Below are positions 1 through 6,393 of a DNA stretch of 44,322 nt, piece by piece. The position numbers and the translations under genes were made by a program. The DNA comes from a virus. The first letter of the stretch is position 1, and every line of letters starts with the position of its first letter. The stretch lies in IMG/VR virus record IMGVR_UViG_3300042465_005715, positions 1-44,322 of that record; one strand, given 5' to 3'. Under the pieces are notes generated by a model. It was not told the origin of the DNA. It did not search any database and saw nothing but the letters and a program-made list of their open reading frames with translations.

Positions 1-98
1 TGTCTTTTCATTACATCAGGCTTTGAATCTGAATCAAAACGCTCCTGAAATTTAGCCGTATACGCTAAAATTGTGTTAATTAAATCTTGTTTTTGCAT
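1..98 (-). CDS. MazG-like pyrophosphohydrolase, N-terminal fragment cut by the window start
   Basis: The first 32 codons of a leftward gene that runs off the left edge. The visible residues (MQKQDLINTIL..., ending at MKR) match the N-terminus of the 181-residue MazG-like protein at 42763-43308 with only two substitutions. The start codon shares its A with the stop of the upstream 66-residue gene (TAATG overlap). Because the window ends look like two versions of one locus, this is best read as the strain variant of that gene, not as a second gene in the genome. Confidence 0.8.
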   Translation of the reverse strand, partial: MQKQDLINTILAYTAKFQERFDSDSKPDVMKR

Positions 99-298
99 TA
101 CTTTACTTTGTTTAAGGTTTCAATTTCTTTAAATAGTCGTTGTGGTAAATAAAACATTAATGATTGATGCATATTGTTAGTTTCATTATTAACATCATAC
201 ATAAAATCGTCATCATTATATAATTTTTCCAATTCTTCTACTGTCATTACGTTAAATAATTTGCAATGAGTATTATATTTTTCTACTGAGATATTCAT
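98..298 (-). CDS. small hypothetical protein, 66 aa (variant of the 43310 gene)
   Basis: Unrecognised small acidic protein. Its last 15 or so residues (LPQRLFKEIETLNK) match the C-terminus of the 76-residue protein at 43310-43540 (LPLVLFDKIETLNK), and a VEELE/VEELK stretch lies near the middle of both, while the rest differs. It sits in the same position between a MazG-like gene and a small HTH-like gene in both copies. Starts and stops overlap by a few bases with its neighbours, typical of a tightly packed phage operon. No function can be given. Confidence 0.7.
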   Translation of the reverse strand: MNISVEKYNTHCKLFNVMTVEELEKLYNDDDFMYDVNNETNNMHQSLMFYLPQRLFKEIETLNKVK

Positions 299-474
299 AA
301 CTTCAATTCTTTAATTAATGATTCTAAATACTTTGTGGGGATTTTACGAGTTCCTAATTTTGCTTGTTCTAAAGTGTTTTTAGGTATTCCTAAATCAATT
401 TCAATTTTTGGTAATGAATACCAACCACTCCGTAGAGCGGTTAGTATTTTTTCTTGTTTTATTCTGTTATCCAT
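295..474 (-). CDS. small helix-turn-helix-like protein, 59 aa
   Basis: A short frame (MDNRIKQEKILTALR..., ending KELKL) whose stop overlaps the next start as ATGA. The central part, LPKIEIDLGIPKNTLEQAKLG, reads as a helix-turn-helix in which a first helix is followed by GIPKNTL, and the tail KIPTKYLESLIKEL resembles the last helix of XRE-type folds. The right-end copy at 43537-43707 keeps this pattern (NIPRNTLFEAI, KIPSKYLDLLIKELKL), which supports a real gene. It may be a small DNA-binding regulator. That is an inference from pattern only. Confidence 0.65.
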   Translation of the reverse strand: MDNRIKQEKILTALRSGWYSLPKIEIDLGIPKNTLEQAKLGTRKIPTKYLESLIKELKL

Positions 475-641
475 TTAGGTAATTTATTGTTTTTAGTATT
501 TGTTGTAATATAATAAGCTTTTGTTTCTCCTATTACTATAAAAACATCTCCAACATTTCCACTTATATATGTTTTTGGGAAAGAACCAAAACTGTAACCT
601 TTAGTTGCTTTTATTTCGATTGGTGCTGAGTAATTTTTCAT
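459..641 (-). CDS. small hypothetical protein, 60 aa
   Basis: Unrecognised protein beginning MKNYSAPIEIKATKGYSFG, with a beta-rich character and Gly/Thr/Tyr content. It overlaps the HTH-like gene downstream by 16 bases. It is the first gene after the putative promoter at 672-679, so it would be the leader of this small operon. The gene at the same place in the right-end copy (43704-43889) has little clear similarity, so this is the position where the two versions differ most. Confidence 0.6.
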   Translation of the reverse strand: MKNYSAPIEIKATKGYSFGSFPKTYISGNVGDVFIVIGETKAYYITTNTKNNKLPKWITE

Positions 642-671
642 ATCTTTATTTCTTTATCGTTTAACTTGAAA

Positions 672-679
672 CAAATATA
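672..679 (-). promoter_or_regulatory. Bacteroidota-type -7 box (TATATTTG) for 641-leftward genes
   Basis: On the minus strand the sequence TATATTTG fits the -7 consensus TAnnTTTG exactly and lies about 30 bases before the start at 641. The -33 TTTG element is not recognisable at the expected 19-base spacing, so the call rests on the -7 box alone. The same box is kept in the right-end copy at 43920-43927. Confidence 0.5.
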
Positions 680-727
680 CGGAGTTTATTTTAATATGTT
701 ACTATATAATAACAATTATTTTCACAA

Positions 728-761
728 AAAAAGCAAGATATTTTTTAAGTACTTGCTTTTT
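728..761. terminator. bidirectional rho-independent terminator
   Basis: A stem of about 10 bp (728-737 with 752-761, sequence AAAAAGCAAG / CTTGCTTTTT) with a 14-base A/T loop and T runs on both sides. It lies just after the stop of the leftward 75-residue gene and just before the promoter of the next leftward unit. The right-end copy keeps it (43974-44008). Confidence 0.7.
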
Positions 762-773
762 AGTTGGTTATGA

Positions 774-1001
774 TTATAGTTTTACACCGTATTTTTTAAA
801 CATTACATACTTATAAAGCCTTAATTTTGCTTTGTATCTGGTATCAATATACGCTATTTTTGTTTGCTTTAACATTAATTGACCTTCAATTTCAGTAGGC
901 TCGTATGTTTGTAATTCGTAAAGTAATGGTGTTTGATTAGTTTGATATTTTACTGTTTGTGTTTTAGTGCAAACAATAGTATATTTAAAAGGCTTATTCA
1001 T
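774..1001 (-). CDS. small hypothetical protein, 75 aa (allele of the 44021 gene)
   Basis: Unrecognised basic protein. The last 27 or so residues (YIDTRYKAKLRLYKYV..., ending KKYGVKL) are almost identical to those of the 59-residue protein at 44021-44200, whereas the N-terminal parts are unrelated, so the two versions look like a shared C-terminal module with swapped fronts. The start overlaps the upstream stop as ATGA. A terminator follows directly. Confidence 0.7.
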   Translation of the reverse strand: MNKPFKYTIVCTKTQTVKYQTNQTPLLYELQTYEPTEIEGQLMLKQTKIAYIDTRYKAKLRLYKYVMFKKYGVKL

Positions 1002-1123
1002 TTATCCAATATTTTAACCAAACTTTCGAACTCTTCAAAACTTTCAATTGCTATTTCTGAATAGTTGTTTTCAATAGATATTGCAAACGTATGGCTGTGA
1101 TATTCTAAATCAGAATTGTGAGT
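997..1123. repeat. 127-base exact direct repeat, left copy (partner 44196-44322)
   Basis: This stretch is identical base for base to the last 127 bases of the window, at an offset of 43199. The match stops at the base before 997 and the window ends at the other side, so its length is exactly 127. It lies within the C-terminal coding part of the 88-residue gene. It is best explained as the k-mer overlap left by an assembler when a circular graph re-enters itself. Confidence 0.95.
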
Positions 1124-1264
1124 AATTGTCATTTCTATTTTAATTCCGTTATTTAATCGCTTAAATATTTCAGTAAAATACAATCCTTCACTTTGCCATT
1201 TCTCTAATTCAAAGTTTCTATTTAAAAGAAAGTCTTTGAACTGAATTATATGTTTTTGCATCAT
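998..1264 (-). CDS. hypothetical protein, 88 aa
   Basis: Unrecognised small protein (MMQKHIIQFKDFLLN... ending VKILDK), acidic with a mixed alpha/beta look. The start is either of two adjacent ATGs. The first overlaps the stop of the upstream 53-residue gene, so translational coupling is likely. Its last 41 codons are repeated exactly at the right end of the window, where the second copy is cut off by the window edge. Confidence 0.75.
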   Translation of the reverse strand: MMQKHIIQFKDFLLNRNFELEKWQSEGLYFTEIFKRLNNGIKIEMTITHNSDLEYHSHTFAISIENNYSEIAIESFEEFESLVKILDK

Positions 1265-1422
1265 TTTATTTTATTATTAAGACGTTCACTAAATTTCAAA
1301 GCTAACTCCTGCCCCCTTTTCAATTCAAAATGATTTTCAATCCTTTCAAAAAGTTTTTCACCGTTATTTATTCTAGTTAAATAATGGTGAAGTTGGTTCG
1401 TTGTAAGCTTTGGTTTGTTCAT
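1261..1422 (-). CDS. small hypothetical protein, 53 aa
   Basis: A short basic helical protein, MNKPKLTTNQLHHYLTRINN at the N-terminus and ALKFSERLNNKIK at the C-terminus. It fills the space between the 88- and 150-residue genes exactly: its start shares a base with the upstream stop (TAATG) and its stop overlaps the downstream start. This perfect packing, with coding-like sequence, supports a real gene although it is short. Confidence 0.65.
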   Translation of the reverse strand: MNKPKLTTNQLHHYLTRINNGEKLFERIENHFELKRGQELALKFSERLNNKIK

Positions 1423-1874
1423 TATTTTTTAAACGTGTAACTAACAGAATCTTTAGTATAACCTTTTACGCTTACTTTTGGTATTACTTCTCCCTCATCG
1501 GTTACAATATTGTGAGTACTTTTAAAAGCAGAATCAAGTAACTCTTTTCTTTCAGCTAATAATGTTTTTAAACGCAAGTACTCAATATCATCATCATAAT
1601 TTAATTGAGCGTAACCCTCTTTGCGTGATACTTTGCAACCGTTTAATATTAATCCTTTTTCTATGTTTGAACTTGTAACATAGCTATTAATATTAACCCT
1701 TGCTTCTTTTATTGTTTCTTCAATAAATTTTAATTGCATATCCATTTCAATAGCTGTTTTTTCGCCATTTTCAAATGGTTCTATCAACTTATTGGCAAGT
1801 GTTGATATATTTGACTTACTAAGCTCATTCGAGCCTAATAAGTCTATGTTAGTTTGATTATTCATTTGGTTCAA
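1422..1874 (-). CDS. hypothetical protein, 150 aa, recombination operon
   Basis: Helical, lysine/glutamate-rich protein with a likely coiled coil over roughly residues 30-60 and 95-115. The middle contains GLILNGCKVSRKEGYAQLNY followed by an acidic stretch. It is not assigned. Its start lies within the end of the RecT-like gene (17-base overlap), so the two are probably co-translated and it may act with the annealing protein. It has no nuclease motif that I can see. Confidence 0.75.
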   Translation of the reverse strand: MNQMNNQTNIDLLGSNELSKSNISTLANKLIEPFENGEKTAIEMDMQLKFIEETIKEARVNINSYVTSSNIEKGLILNGCKVSRKEGYAQLNYDDDIEYLRLKTLLAERKELLDSAFKSTHNIVTDEGEVIPKVSVKGYTKDSVSYTFKK

Positions 1875-2541
1875 CGCAAGCGTTTAAGGTTTGTAAATCA
1901 CTTTCAGATAACGTAAAATGTAATTTAGCTTTTTCAATTACATCATTTTTATTACTTGCACCTGAAAGTATTTTATCGCAAAGTTTATCTAATTGAGCCT
2001 TATTTGGAGCTTTTAATTCTACTACTTTAGGTTCTTCAATTACTTCATGTTTTACATCAACTGTTAAGTGGTCCATTTCTTCGGGTACATAAACAGGACC
2101 AGCAAACACATCAGGGCAATACCATTTTACACCATTTGAAATTGAACGTGCAAAAAGCATATTTTTAGGAAACTTATCTATGTTTTTTGTTCCTGCTTTT
2201 TTTGCGTCTTCAATAGTAAATTCAGAATTACCAATAAACTCTTTACCTTGAAAGAAATCAATTGAACAAATCTTTTCGCTCATTTCTTTCACTTTGTAAT
2301 CATATTTGCCACTCCCTTTGATACAAGATGCAATAATACCAGCTCCAATTGTTGGCTTACCTTGTATGATGTGAATACCGCTCATGCTTGCGAATGCTGG
2401 TATTCCAACTTCTTTTCCTGCAATTATCTTAACAAATGCTTGAGCTTGTTGTTTTGCATCTAAAAACATTCCACTTTCAGCAAATAGTTTAGCCATTTGC
2501 ATTGACTCGTCTATACTAATTCTTTCTAATTCACTTCTCAT
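1858..2541 (-). CDS. RecT-like single-strand annealing protein
   Basis: A 227-residue protein resembling phage proteins commonly annotated RecT: MAKLFAESGMF, then AFVKIIAGKEVGIPAFASMS, GIHIIQGKPTIGAGIIAS, a YDYKV segment, a FTIEDAKKAG segment, and FPKNMLFARSISNGVKWYCP followed by DVFAGPVYVPEEM. In these systems the protein binds single-stranded DNA and anneals complementary strands for phage recombination and genome circularisation or repair. The C-terminal 60 residues form a separate helical tail. The family assignment is from recalled motifs. An SSB-like gene at 41349 lies in the same transcription unit after closing the circle. Confidence 0.7.
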   Translation of the reverse strand: MRSELERISIDESMQMAKLFAESGMFLDAKQQAQAFVKIIAGKEVGIPAFASMSGIHIIQGKPTIGAGIIASCIKGSGKYDYKVKEMSEKICSIDFFQGKEFIGNSEFTIEDAKKAGTKNIDKFPKNMLFARSISNGVKWYCPDVFAGPVYVPEEMDHLTVDVKHEVIEEPKVVELKAPNKAQLDKLCDKILSGASNKNDVIEKAKLHFTLSESDLQTLNACVEPNE

Positions 2542-3128
2542 AATTTTACTATTTTATAATTGTTAATTTGTAATAATTCGATAGCCCATTTTATTTGGTC
2601 TTCTAATCTTTGCCCTGATTGATGGTTGCTTGACCACAACTCTAAATTTTCTATTCTATTATCATCTCTAATTCCATTAATATGATGTACCGTTTCATTT
2701 TTCAATAAAACCCTATTAATTTTATTAGCCATAACTAATCTATGCTCTGCTACATAATTAGTACCAATTCCTTTTGCACACATAGAAATAAACTTACTGT
2801 CATTTTCTAAGTAAACATAAACATATCCACTTTTTGTAGTTTTCTTACCACCTTTCCACATATGATTATTTTTACCTTTTAAACAACCTTTACCTATTTT
2901 ACATCTTTGGCATTTGCAATCCTCTAAATGTATATAAGAATTCATTTTTTTATCATTAATTGTATTTCTTGATTTACAATTACGACACTCAAAATTTAAA
3001 ACATAACTTTTTCTTACCCATTTATTTTGATTACAAGTTTTACAAATACAATAATGTAAATAATCTCTACCTGTTAATCCTAATTTATCAGCTCTTACTA
3101 TATCTCCTATTTTATATATTTTTTCCAT
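2538..3128 (-). CDS. HNH endonuclease, free-standing homing type
   Basis: About 196 residues. Two CxxC zinc-knuckle pairs lie in the N-terminal half (CICKTCNQ, CRNCKSRN), a second cysteine group (CKCQRCKIGKGC) follows, and near the C-terminus stands the HNH core: VHHINGIRDDNRIENLELW. These enzymes nick or cut DNA and often mobilise themselves between phages. I chose the ATG at 3128. A TTG two codons upstream also keeps the frame open. It overlaps the RecT-like start as ATGA. A short frame just upstream at 3168-3233 may be a leftover of the gene it interrupted. Confidence 0.85.
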   Translation of the reverse strand: MEKIYKIGDIVRADKLGLTGRDYLHYCICKTCNQNKWVRKSYVLNFECRNCKSRNTINDKKMNSYIHLEDCKCQRCKIGKGCLKGKNNHMWKGGKKTTKSGYVYVYLENDSKFISMCAKGIGTNYVAEHRLVMANKINRVLLKNETVHHINGIRDDNRIENLELWSSNHQSGQRLEDQIKWAIELLQINNYKIVKL

Positions 3129-3167
3129 ACACAAATATAGGTATATATACTTTACTAGCCTATTTTT

Positions 3168-3233
3168 TTACAGTATTTTTTTTGTAATAATTTCATTTAA
3201 TGGCATTGCTTGTTTTACTAATTCGTTACTCAT
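3168..3233 (-). other. 21-codon ORF, possible displaced N-terminus of the RecT-like gene
   Basis: A short frame reading MSNELVKQAMPLNEIITKKIL and then a stop. It starts like many RecT-type proteins (MSNEL), and the present RecT-like gene begins MRSELERISI at a similar nucleotide pattern (ATGAG..., GAATTAG). It lies directly before the HNH gene. It may be an abandoned start left when the endonuclease gene entered, or a leader peptide. The evidence is thin. Confidence 0.3.
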
Positions 3234-3237
3234 AACC

Positions 3238-3459
3238 TTATTTATTTAAATTGTTTAACTCTAATATTAAATTCTCTACTTCTCTAACTGGTGTAGTACC
3301 ATAAATACACGTTTCTATTATTACAGGCTCACCTTGATAGCGTATAACTACTAATAAACTTTCATTTGTAATTAAATGAGCCATTCCGTTATAACCTTTA
3401 GCTTTTAAATCAAAAACTAGGTTTATTATCTTTTTGATTAGTGGGTTGTTAGTTGTCAT
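3238..3459 (-). CDS. hypothetical protein, 73 aa, first gene of leftward operon
   Basis: Unrecognised alpha/beta protein (MTTNNPLIKKIINLVFDLKA..., ending ILELNNLNK). It is the first gene behind the perfect promoter at 3481-3511, with a short leader of about 20 bases, so it should be among the earliest and strongest products of the leftward block. First genes in such blocks are often host-takeover proteins, but nothing in the sequence shows a function. Confidence 0.75.
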   Translation of the reverse strand: MTTNNPLIKKIINLVFDLKAKGYNGMAHLITNESLLVVIRYQGEPVIIETCIYGTTPVREVENLILELNNLNK

Positions 3460-3480
3460 TTTTTAATTGTTTAACTTTTA

Positions 3481-3511
3481 CAAAAGTACAACTTATTTTT
3501 AATAAAACAAA
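3481..3511 (-). promoter_or_regulatory. perfect Bacteroidota-type promoter, leftward
   Basis: On the minus strand TTTG (3511-3508), exactly 19 bases, then TACTTTTG (3488-3481), which fits the TTTG-N19-TAnnTTTG consensus of the Bacteroidota housekeeping sigma factor. Transcription would start near 3475 and read into the 73-residue gene, HNH, RecT-like and the small genes to the left. Confidence 0.8.
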
Positions 3512-3536
3512 TAGTTAAAATATTTTTATGAATTAT

Positions 3537-3567
3537 TTTTTATTTCTACAAAACTGTATTATATTTG
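3537..3567 (+). promoter_or_regulatory. Bacteroidota-type promoter, rightward early block
   Basis: TATATTTG at 3560-3567 fits the -7 consensus. The -33 position 19 bases upstream holds TTTT, three of four matches to TTTG. The start codon of the first rightward gene is 21 bases downstream. Together with the promoter at 3481-3511 this makes a divergent control region of about 130 bases. Confidence 0.65.
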
Positions 3568-3587
3568 CAAAACAAAATTTATAAATC

Positions 3588-3773
3588 ATGGCAGACTTAG
3601 GACGCAAAAAATTACCATTAGACCAAAAAATTATAGCTATACCTTGTAATTGTTACCTTACAAGCGTACAAATCGAAAAACTTGGAGGACGTTCGGCAGT
3701 TCGTTCATTATTCCAAATAGCAGGTAACAAAGAAATTGAAAACTTGTTGTTTATCAAATCTAAAATTCAATGA
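3588..3773 (+). CDS. hypothetical protein, 61 aa, first rightward early gene
   Basis: Small basic protein beginning MADLGRKKLPLDQKIIAIPC. The segment YLTSVQIEKLGGRSAVRSLF has the rhythm of a short DNA-binding helix pair, but no family is recognised. It is the first gene behind the rightward promoter. Its stop overlaps the start of a 22-codon frame (ATGA), linking it by translational coupling to the following genes. Confidence 0.7.
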   Translation: MADLGRKKLPLDQKIIAIPCNCYLTSVQIEKLGGRSAVRSLFQIAGNKEIENLLFIKSKIQ

Positions 3774-3838
3774 TTAATTTTATTTACTTCACACTATGCA
3801 TCTCAATGGTGCTATTAATTCAGTATTTATTATGTTGA
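3770..3838 (+). CDS. 22-aa hydrophobic micro-ORF
   Basis: A tiny frame, MINFIYFTLCISMVLLIQYL plus two residues, almost all hydrophobic, so it would be a single membrane helix. Its ATG overlaps the upstream stop as ATGA, and its stop lies a few bases after an ATG that starts the next gene at 3832, so it bridges the two genes. It could be a real membrane micropeptide or only a coupling device for ribosomes. Confidence 0.4.
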   Translation: MINFIYFTLCISMVLLIQYLLC

Positions 3839-3996
3839 AAGTAAAAGTATTCACTAGAAGTATTGAATCTTGTATGCAAGACACACCCGATAAACCTTTA
3901 ATGAAAAAGTTTTACAAAGATAAAACATTGCATATAACTGAAGGTTTTACAAAAACAGATTTACAAAAAAACTATTTCTACGACTTAAGATGTTAA
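3832..3996 (+). CDS. hypothetical protein, 54 aa
   Basis: Small basic protein (MLKVKVFTRSIESCMQDTPD..., ending YFYDLRC). An in-frame ATG exists 36 bases upstream at 3796, giving 66 residues. I prefer 3832 because it overlaps the end of the bridging micro-ORF in the way seen through this operon and avoids placing the start inside that micro-ORF. Unknown function. Confidence 0.6.
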   Translation: MLKVKVFTRSIESCMQDTPDKPLMKKFYKDKTLHITEGFTKTDLQKNYFYDLRC

Positions 3997-4271
3997 CTAT
4001 TCAAGAATTTCAAGAAAAAGGATATAAACAGTATTATGGTTCAAGTAAAAAAGTTTATAGGCATAGTCATATTGAAAAGCTTTTAGAAATGCATCGAGAT
4101 ATGCAATATTTAATTGAAACTTTTACTAGAACTAAATTAGTACCTTGTAATCAAGAGTTTCGATTAAAAAAAGCTATACCAGCTTATAATAGTACAGTTA
4201 TAAGATTAAAATTAAAATACCCAAACATTGAAAACTTTCATAGGTTTAAATTAATTGAATCATGCAACTAA
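3990..4271 (+). CDS. hypothetical protein, 93 aa
   Basis: Basic, Tyr/Lys-rich protein (MLTIQEFQEKGYKQYYGSSK...). Its start overlaps the upstream stop by 7 bases and its end overlaps the next start by 10. The predicted content is mostly helical with no recognisable motif. One of a run of orphan genes in the rightward early block. Confidence 0.7.
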   Translation: MLTIQEFQEKGYKQYYGSSKKVYRHSHIEKLLEMHRDMQYLIETFTRTKLVPCNQEFRLKKAIPAYNSTVIRLKLKYPNIENFHRFKLIESCN

Positions 4272-4885
4272 CAAAACAACAATTAATTGATGCACATGAG
4301 CAAGGCTCGGTTATCAATACTAAAAACGGTAATATAAAGATAGTAGCTATTTTAAATGATATTTACGGTGTTAATCATTTTAATAGTAATAAAGTACAAT
4401 GGTGGATGTTTGAAAACTTTGAACGTAATCAAGCTATAATCGAACAACATAAACAAAAATACAACAGTAGGGCGGTTAAGTGTGATACGGTTGAGCAAGC
4501 TAATTGGTTATATAAAAAAGAATATTCATGTTCTAAAAATATACATAATTCTAAACCTTTTGAATTAATTTGTATTTATTTAACACATCAAGGGTGGGAT
4601 TATGAAAAAGAAGCAATTAAAAACAACTACAAAATTATCTCATTTTCTCAATACTGTACTGAAAATAGTATAGTTGAGCCAAAATACATACAAGGATTCG
4701 AGGTAAAAGATGGGTATAATGAAATAGTTTCATGTAGTAATGATAATGTAAATTTTAGAATAGATATTTTAAAAATTGTTTATTCTGATAATTGCGAATT
4801 TCCTTTTACTTGTGTTAATGGAAGTTATAGATATGCACGTTACCCACGCAAAGAAGAAATTAACGAAATAAAATTTAGCAACTAA
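4262..4885 (+). CDS. hypothetical protein, 207 aa
   Basis: The largest orphan of the rightward block. It begins MQLTKQQLIDAHEQGSVINT. A middle part is rich in Trp/Tyr/Asn, two Cys lie near residues 74 and 91, and the C-terminal half is acidic with CVNGSYRYARYPRKEE. The last segment (GSYRYARYPRKEEINEI) resembles the ends of small phage proteins of unknown role. I do not recognise a family. Confidence 0.7.
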   Translation: MQLTKQQLIDAHEQGSVINTKNGNIKIVAILNDIYGVNHFNSNKVQWWMFENFERNQAIIEQHKQKYNSRAVKCDTVEQANWLYKKEYSCSKNIHNSKPFELICIYLTHQGWDYEKEAIKNNYKIISFSQYCTENSIVEPKYIQGFEVKDGYNEIVSCSNDNVNFRIDILKIVYSDNCEFPFTCVNGSYRYARYPRKEEINEIKFSN

Positions 4886-4889
4886 TAAT

Positions 4890-5165
4890 ATGGACGAAAT
4901 AAAATACGAAATTGCAGTTATTGACAATTTCAGCAAAGATAACCTACCAGCGTTGGTTATTAAATACAATTGGAACGGTAATAATATCAAAGATTTTACC
5001 AAGTTAATAAGAGTAATTGGTACATCAAATAAAAGCGACATAACCACTAATACGCTATTATTTGAGTTAATACCTGACTTGTTTACTTCACATCTTAAAG
5101 TTTATACCAAGTTTACCTTTGAAGAAATAAAATGTTTAATTTTAAAAGTTGCTAAGAATGATTAA
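4890..5165 (+). CDS. hypothetical protein, 91 aa
   Basis: Unrecognised protein (MDEIKYEIAVIDNFSKDNLP..., ending CLILKVAKND), mixed alpha/beta with alternating acidic and hydrophobic residues. It starts 4 bases after the previous stop and its end overlaps the start of the next gene by 8 bases. The leftward frame over 4769-5047 is a shadow and was left out. Confidence 0.65.
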   Translation: MDEIKYEIAVIDNFSKDNLPALVIKYNWNGNNIKDFTKLIRVIGTSNKSDITTNTLLFELIPDLFTSHLKVYTKFTFEEIKCLILKVAKND

Positions 5166-5565
5166 GGCTAACGATTTTAGGATAGGAAATTATGTGTATT
5201 ATAAACATCCTACAACTGATTTATTAATACATAAAATTGAATGGTTAGATTTTAAAGAAATAAATGAGTTCCCTGATATTTACAATGAATATCATAAACC
5301 AATCCAACTAACCGAAGAAATATTGATTAAGTGTGGGTTTGTGTTATATGGATATGGTAGTACAGATGATGAGTTTATAAGTTCTGTTGAGTTTACTGGA
5401 TATAGATTAAATAATTTTGATATATGTTTTGTAAATGATACTAATAAAAGTATTCGTTTTGTAAATAATATTAATGAAAAAGTTTACTGCAATATTAAAT
5501 ACTTACACCAACTACAAAATCTTTATTTTGCTTTAACAAACGAAGAAATAACAATACAACTATGA
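5158..5565 (+). CDS. conserved Bacteroidota phage protein, HQLQNLYFAL family, 135 aa
   Basis: It begins MIKANDFRIGNYVYY, has PIQLTEEILIKCGF in the middle and ends with the motif YLHQLQNLYFALTNEEI. This beginning/middle/end pattern is familiar from small proteins of unknown function in Bacteroidota phages and prophages. I chose the ATG at 5158, which overlaps the upstream stop, over the TTG three codons earlier. No biochemical role is known to me. Confidence 0.75.
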   Translation: MIKANDFRIGNYVYYKHPTTDLLIHKIEWLDFKEINEFPDIYNEYHKPIQLTEEILIKCGFVLYGYGSTDDEFISSVEFTGYRLNNFDICFVNDTNKSIRFVNNINEKVYCNIKYLHQLQNLYFALTNEEITIQL

Positions 5566-5732
5566 CTAACAAACACGCCACGCAATACGATATAGGATAT
5601 TCTGAATATCTTGATAGTGTAATTGATGCCTTAAGAATAAAAGGTTACGAGAATACACCCGAAAGAATGAAAATAGAATGGTGTTATAATTTAAATAAAA
5701 CAGTAGAGGACTGTGTAAAAATGTTTTTATGA
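5562..5732 (+). CDS. small hypothetical protein, 56 aa
   Basis: A short frame (MTNKHATQYDIGYSEYLDSV..., ending EDCVKMFL) that fills the space between two longer genes exactly, overlapping both by 4 bases (ATGA). The sequence is charged and helical with coding-like character. No family recognised. Confidence 0.65.
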   Translation: MTNKHATQYDIGYSEYLDSVIDALRIKGYENTPERMKIEWCYNLNKTVEDCVKMFL

Positions 5733-6100
5733 TATATAATTTAACCGAAAAAGACTGGAATATTATTACCTTATTTATCAATAATAAGGTAATGATTAAC
5801 AATATGGAGGCTGTAAAAGATTGCTACAAAAATGATAAGAAAAATAAAGTAGCAATCAATACGGATAATGTTACAATGGATAAAATGAATAAAACATTAT
5901 TATCTGCAAAGTTATTTCAAGCTGAAATTACTAAGAAATGGGATGCTGAATATCGTGAAAATAACGATATATTAGCTGACTTAATCAACATGATAATGTT
6001 ACAGATTATACAATTAGATAAGTTCGAACGTGAAGAAATTACGCTTATCATTGATAAGTTTTTTACTGAAAAAATGAAATTAAAAGAGTTAGCAAAATGA
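5729..6100 (+). CDS. hypothetical helical protein, 123 aa
   Basis: Lysine-rich, almost wholly helical protein (MIYNLTEKDWNIITLFINNK..., ending KMKLKELAK). A KNDKKNK basic stretch lies near residue 35, and a hydrophobic helix with Met/Ile/Leu near residues 85-95 is followed by a charged tail. Overlaps both neighbours by 4 bases. Unknown function. Confidence 0.65.
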   Translation: MIYNLTEKDWNIITLFINNKVMINNMEAVKDCYKNDKKNKVAINTDNVTMDKMNKTLLSAKLFQAEITKKWDAEYRENNDILADLINMIMLQIIQLDKFEREEITLIIDKFFTEKMKLKELAK

Positions 6101-6321
6101 GAAGTGCAGATAAAACAAAGTTAGAATGTTTAGCGATTTGGAATAAACATAAGGATGCTATTAATGAAACAATAGACAAAGCTAAGACAAAAGAAGTTGA
6201 CGGTAATACTCACGTATGCCAATTGAAACTTAATATTGATAAGCTATGGACTAATGAGCAAAAGTTGGCGTACATTGAGAAAATGATTTTAACAATTGAA
6301 AACGATAAGGATTTGCAGTAA
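6097..6321 (+). CDS. hypothetical protein, 74 aa
   Basis: Small helical protein (MRSADKTKLECLAIWNKHKD..., ending TIENDKDLQ). The last gene of the overlapping run. The next gene begins after a 72-base gap holding a G/C-richer stretch (6322-6360) in which I see no clear promoter or terminator. Unknown function. Confidence 0.65.
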   Translation: MRSADKTKLECLAIWNKHKDAINETIDKAKTKEVDGNTHVCQLKLNIDKLWTNEQKLAYIEKMILTIENDKDLQ

Positions 6322-6393
6322 TGTAGCGATGTACGGCTACGGCTATATGCAGTAGCGGATTTGAAACACAAATCTTAAAATAATAGATAAATT

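Noticed and set aside
2960-3187. Rightward 75-codon open frame
   Set aside because: It is antisense to the HNH gene and its promoter region, with a low-complexity Tyr/Leu/Phe translation typical of A/T-rich shadow frames.
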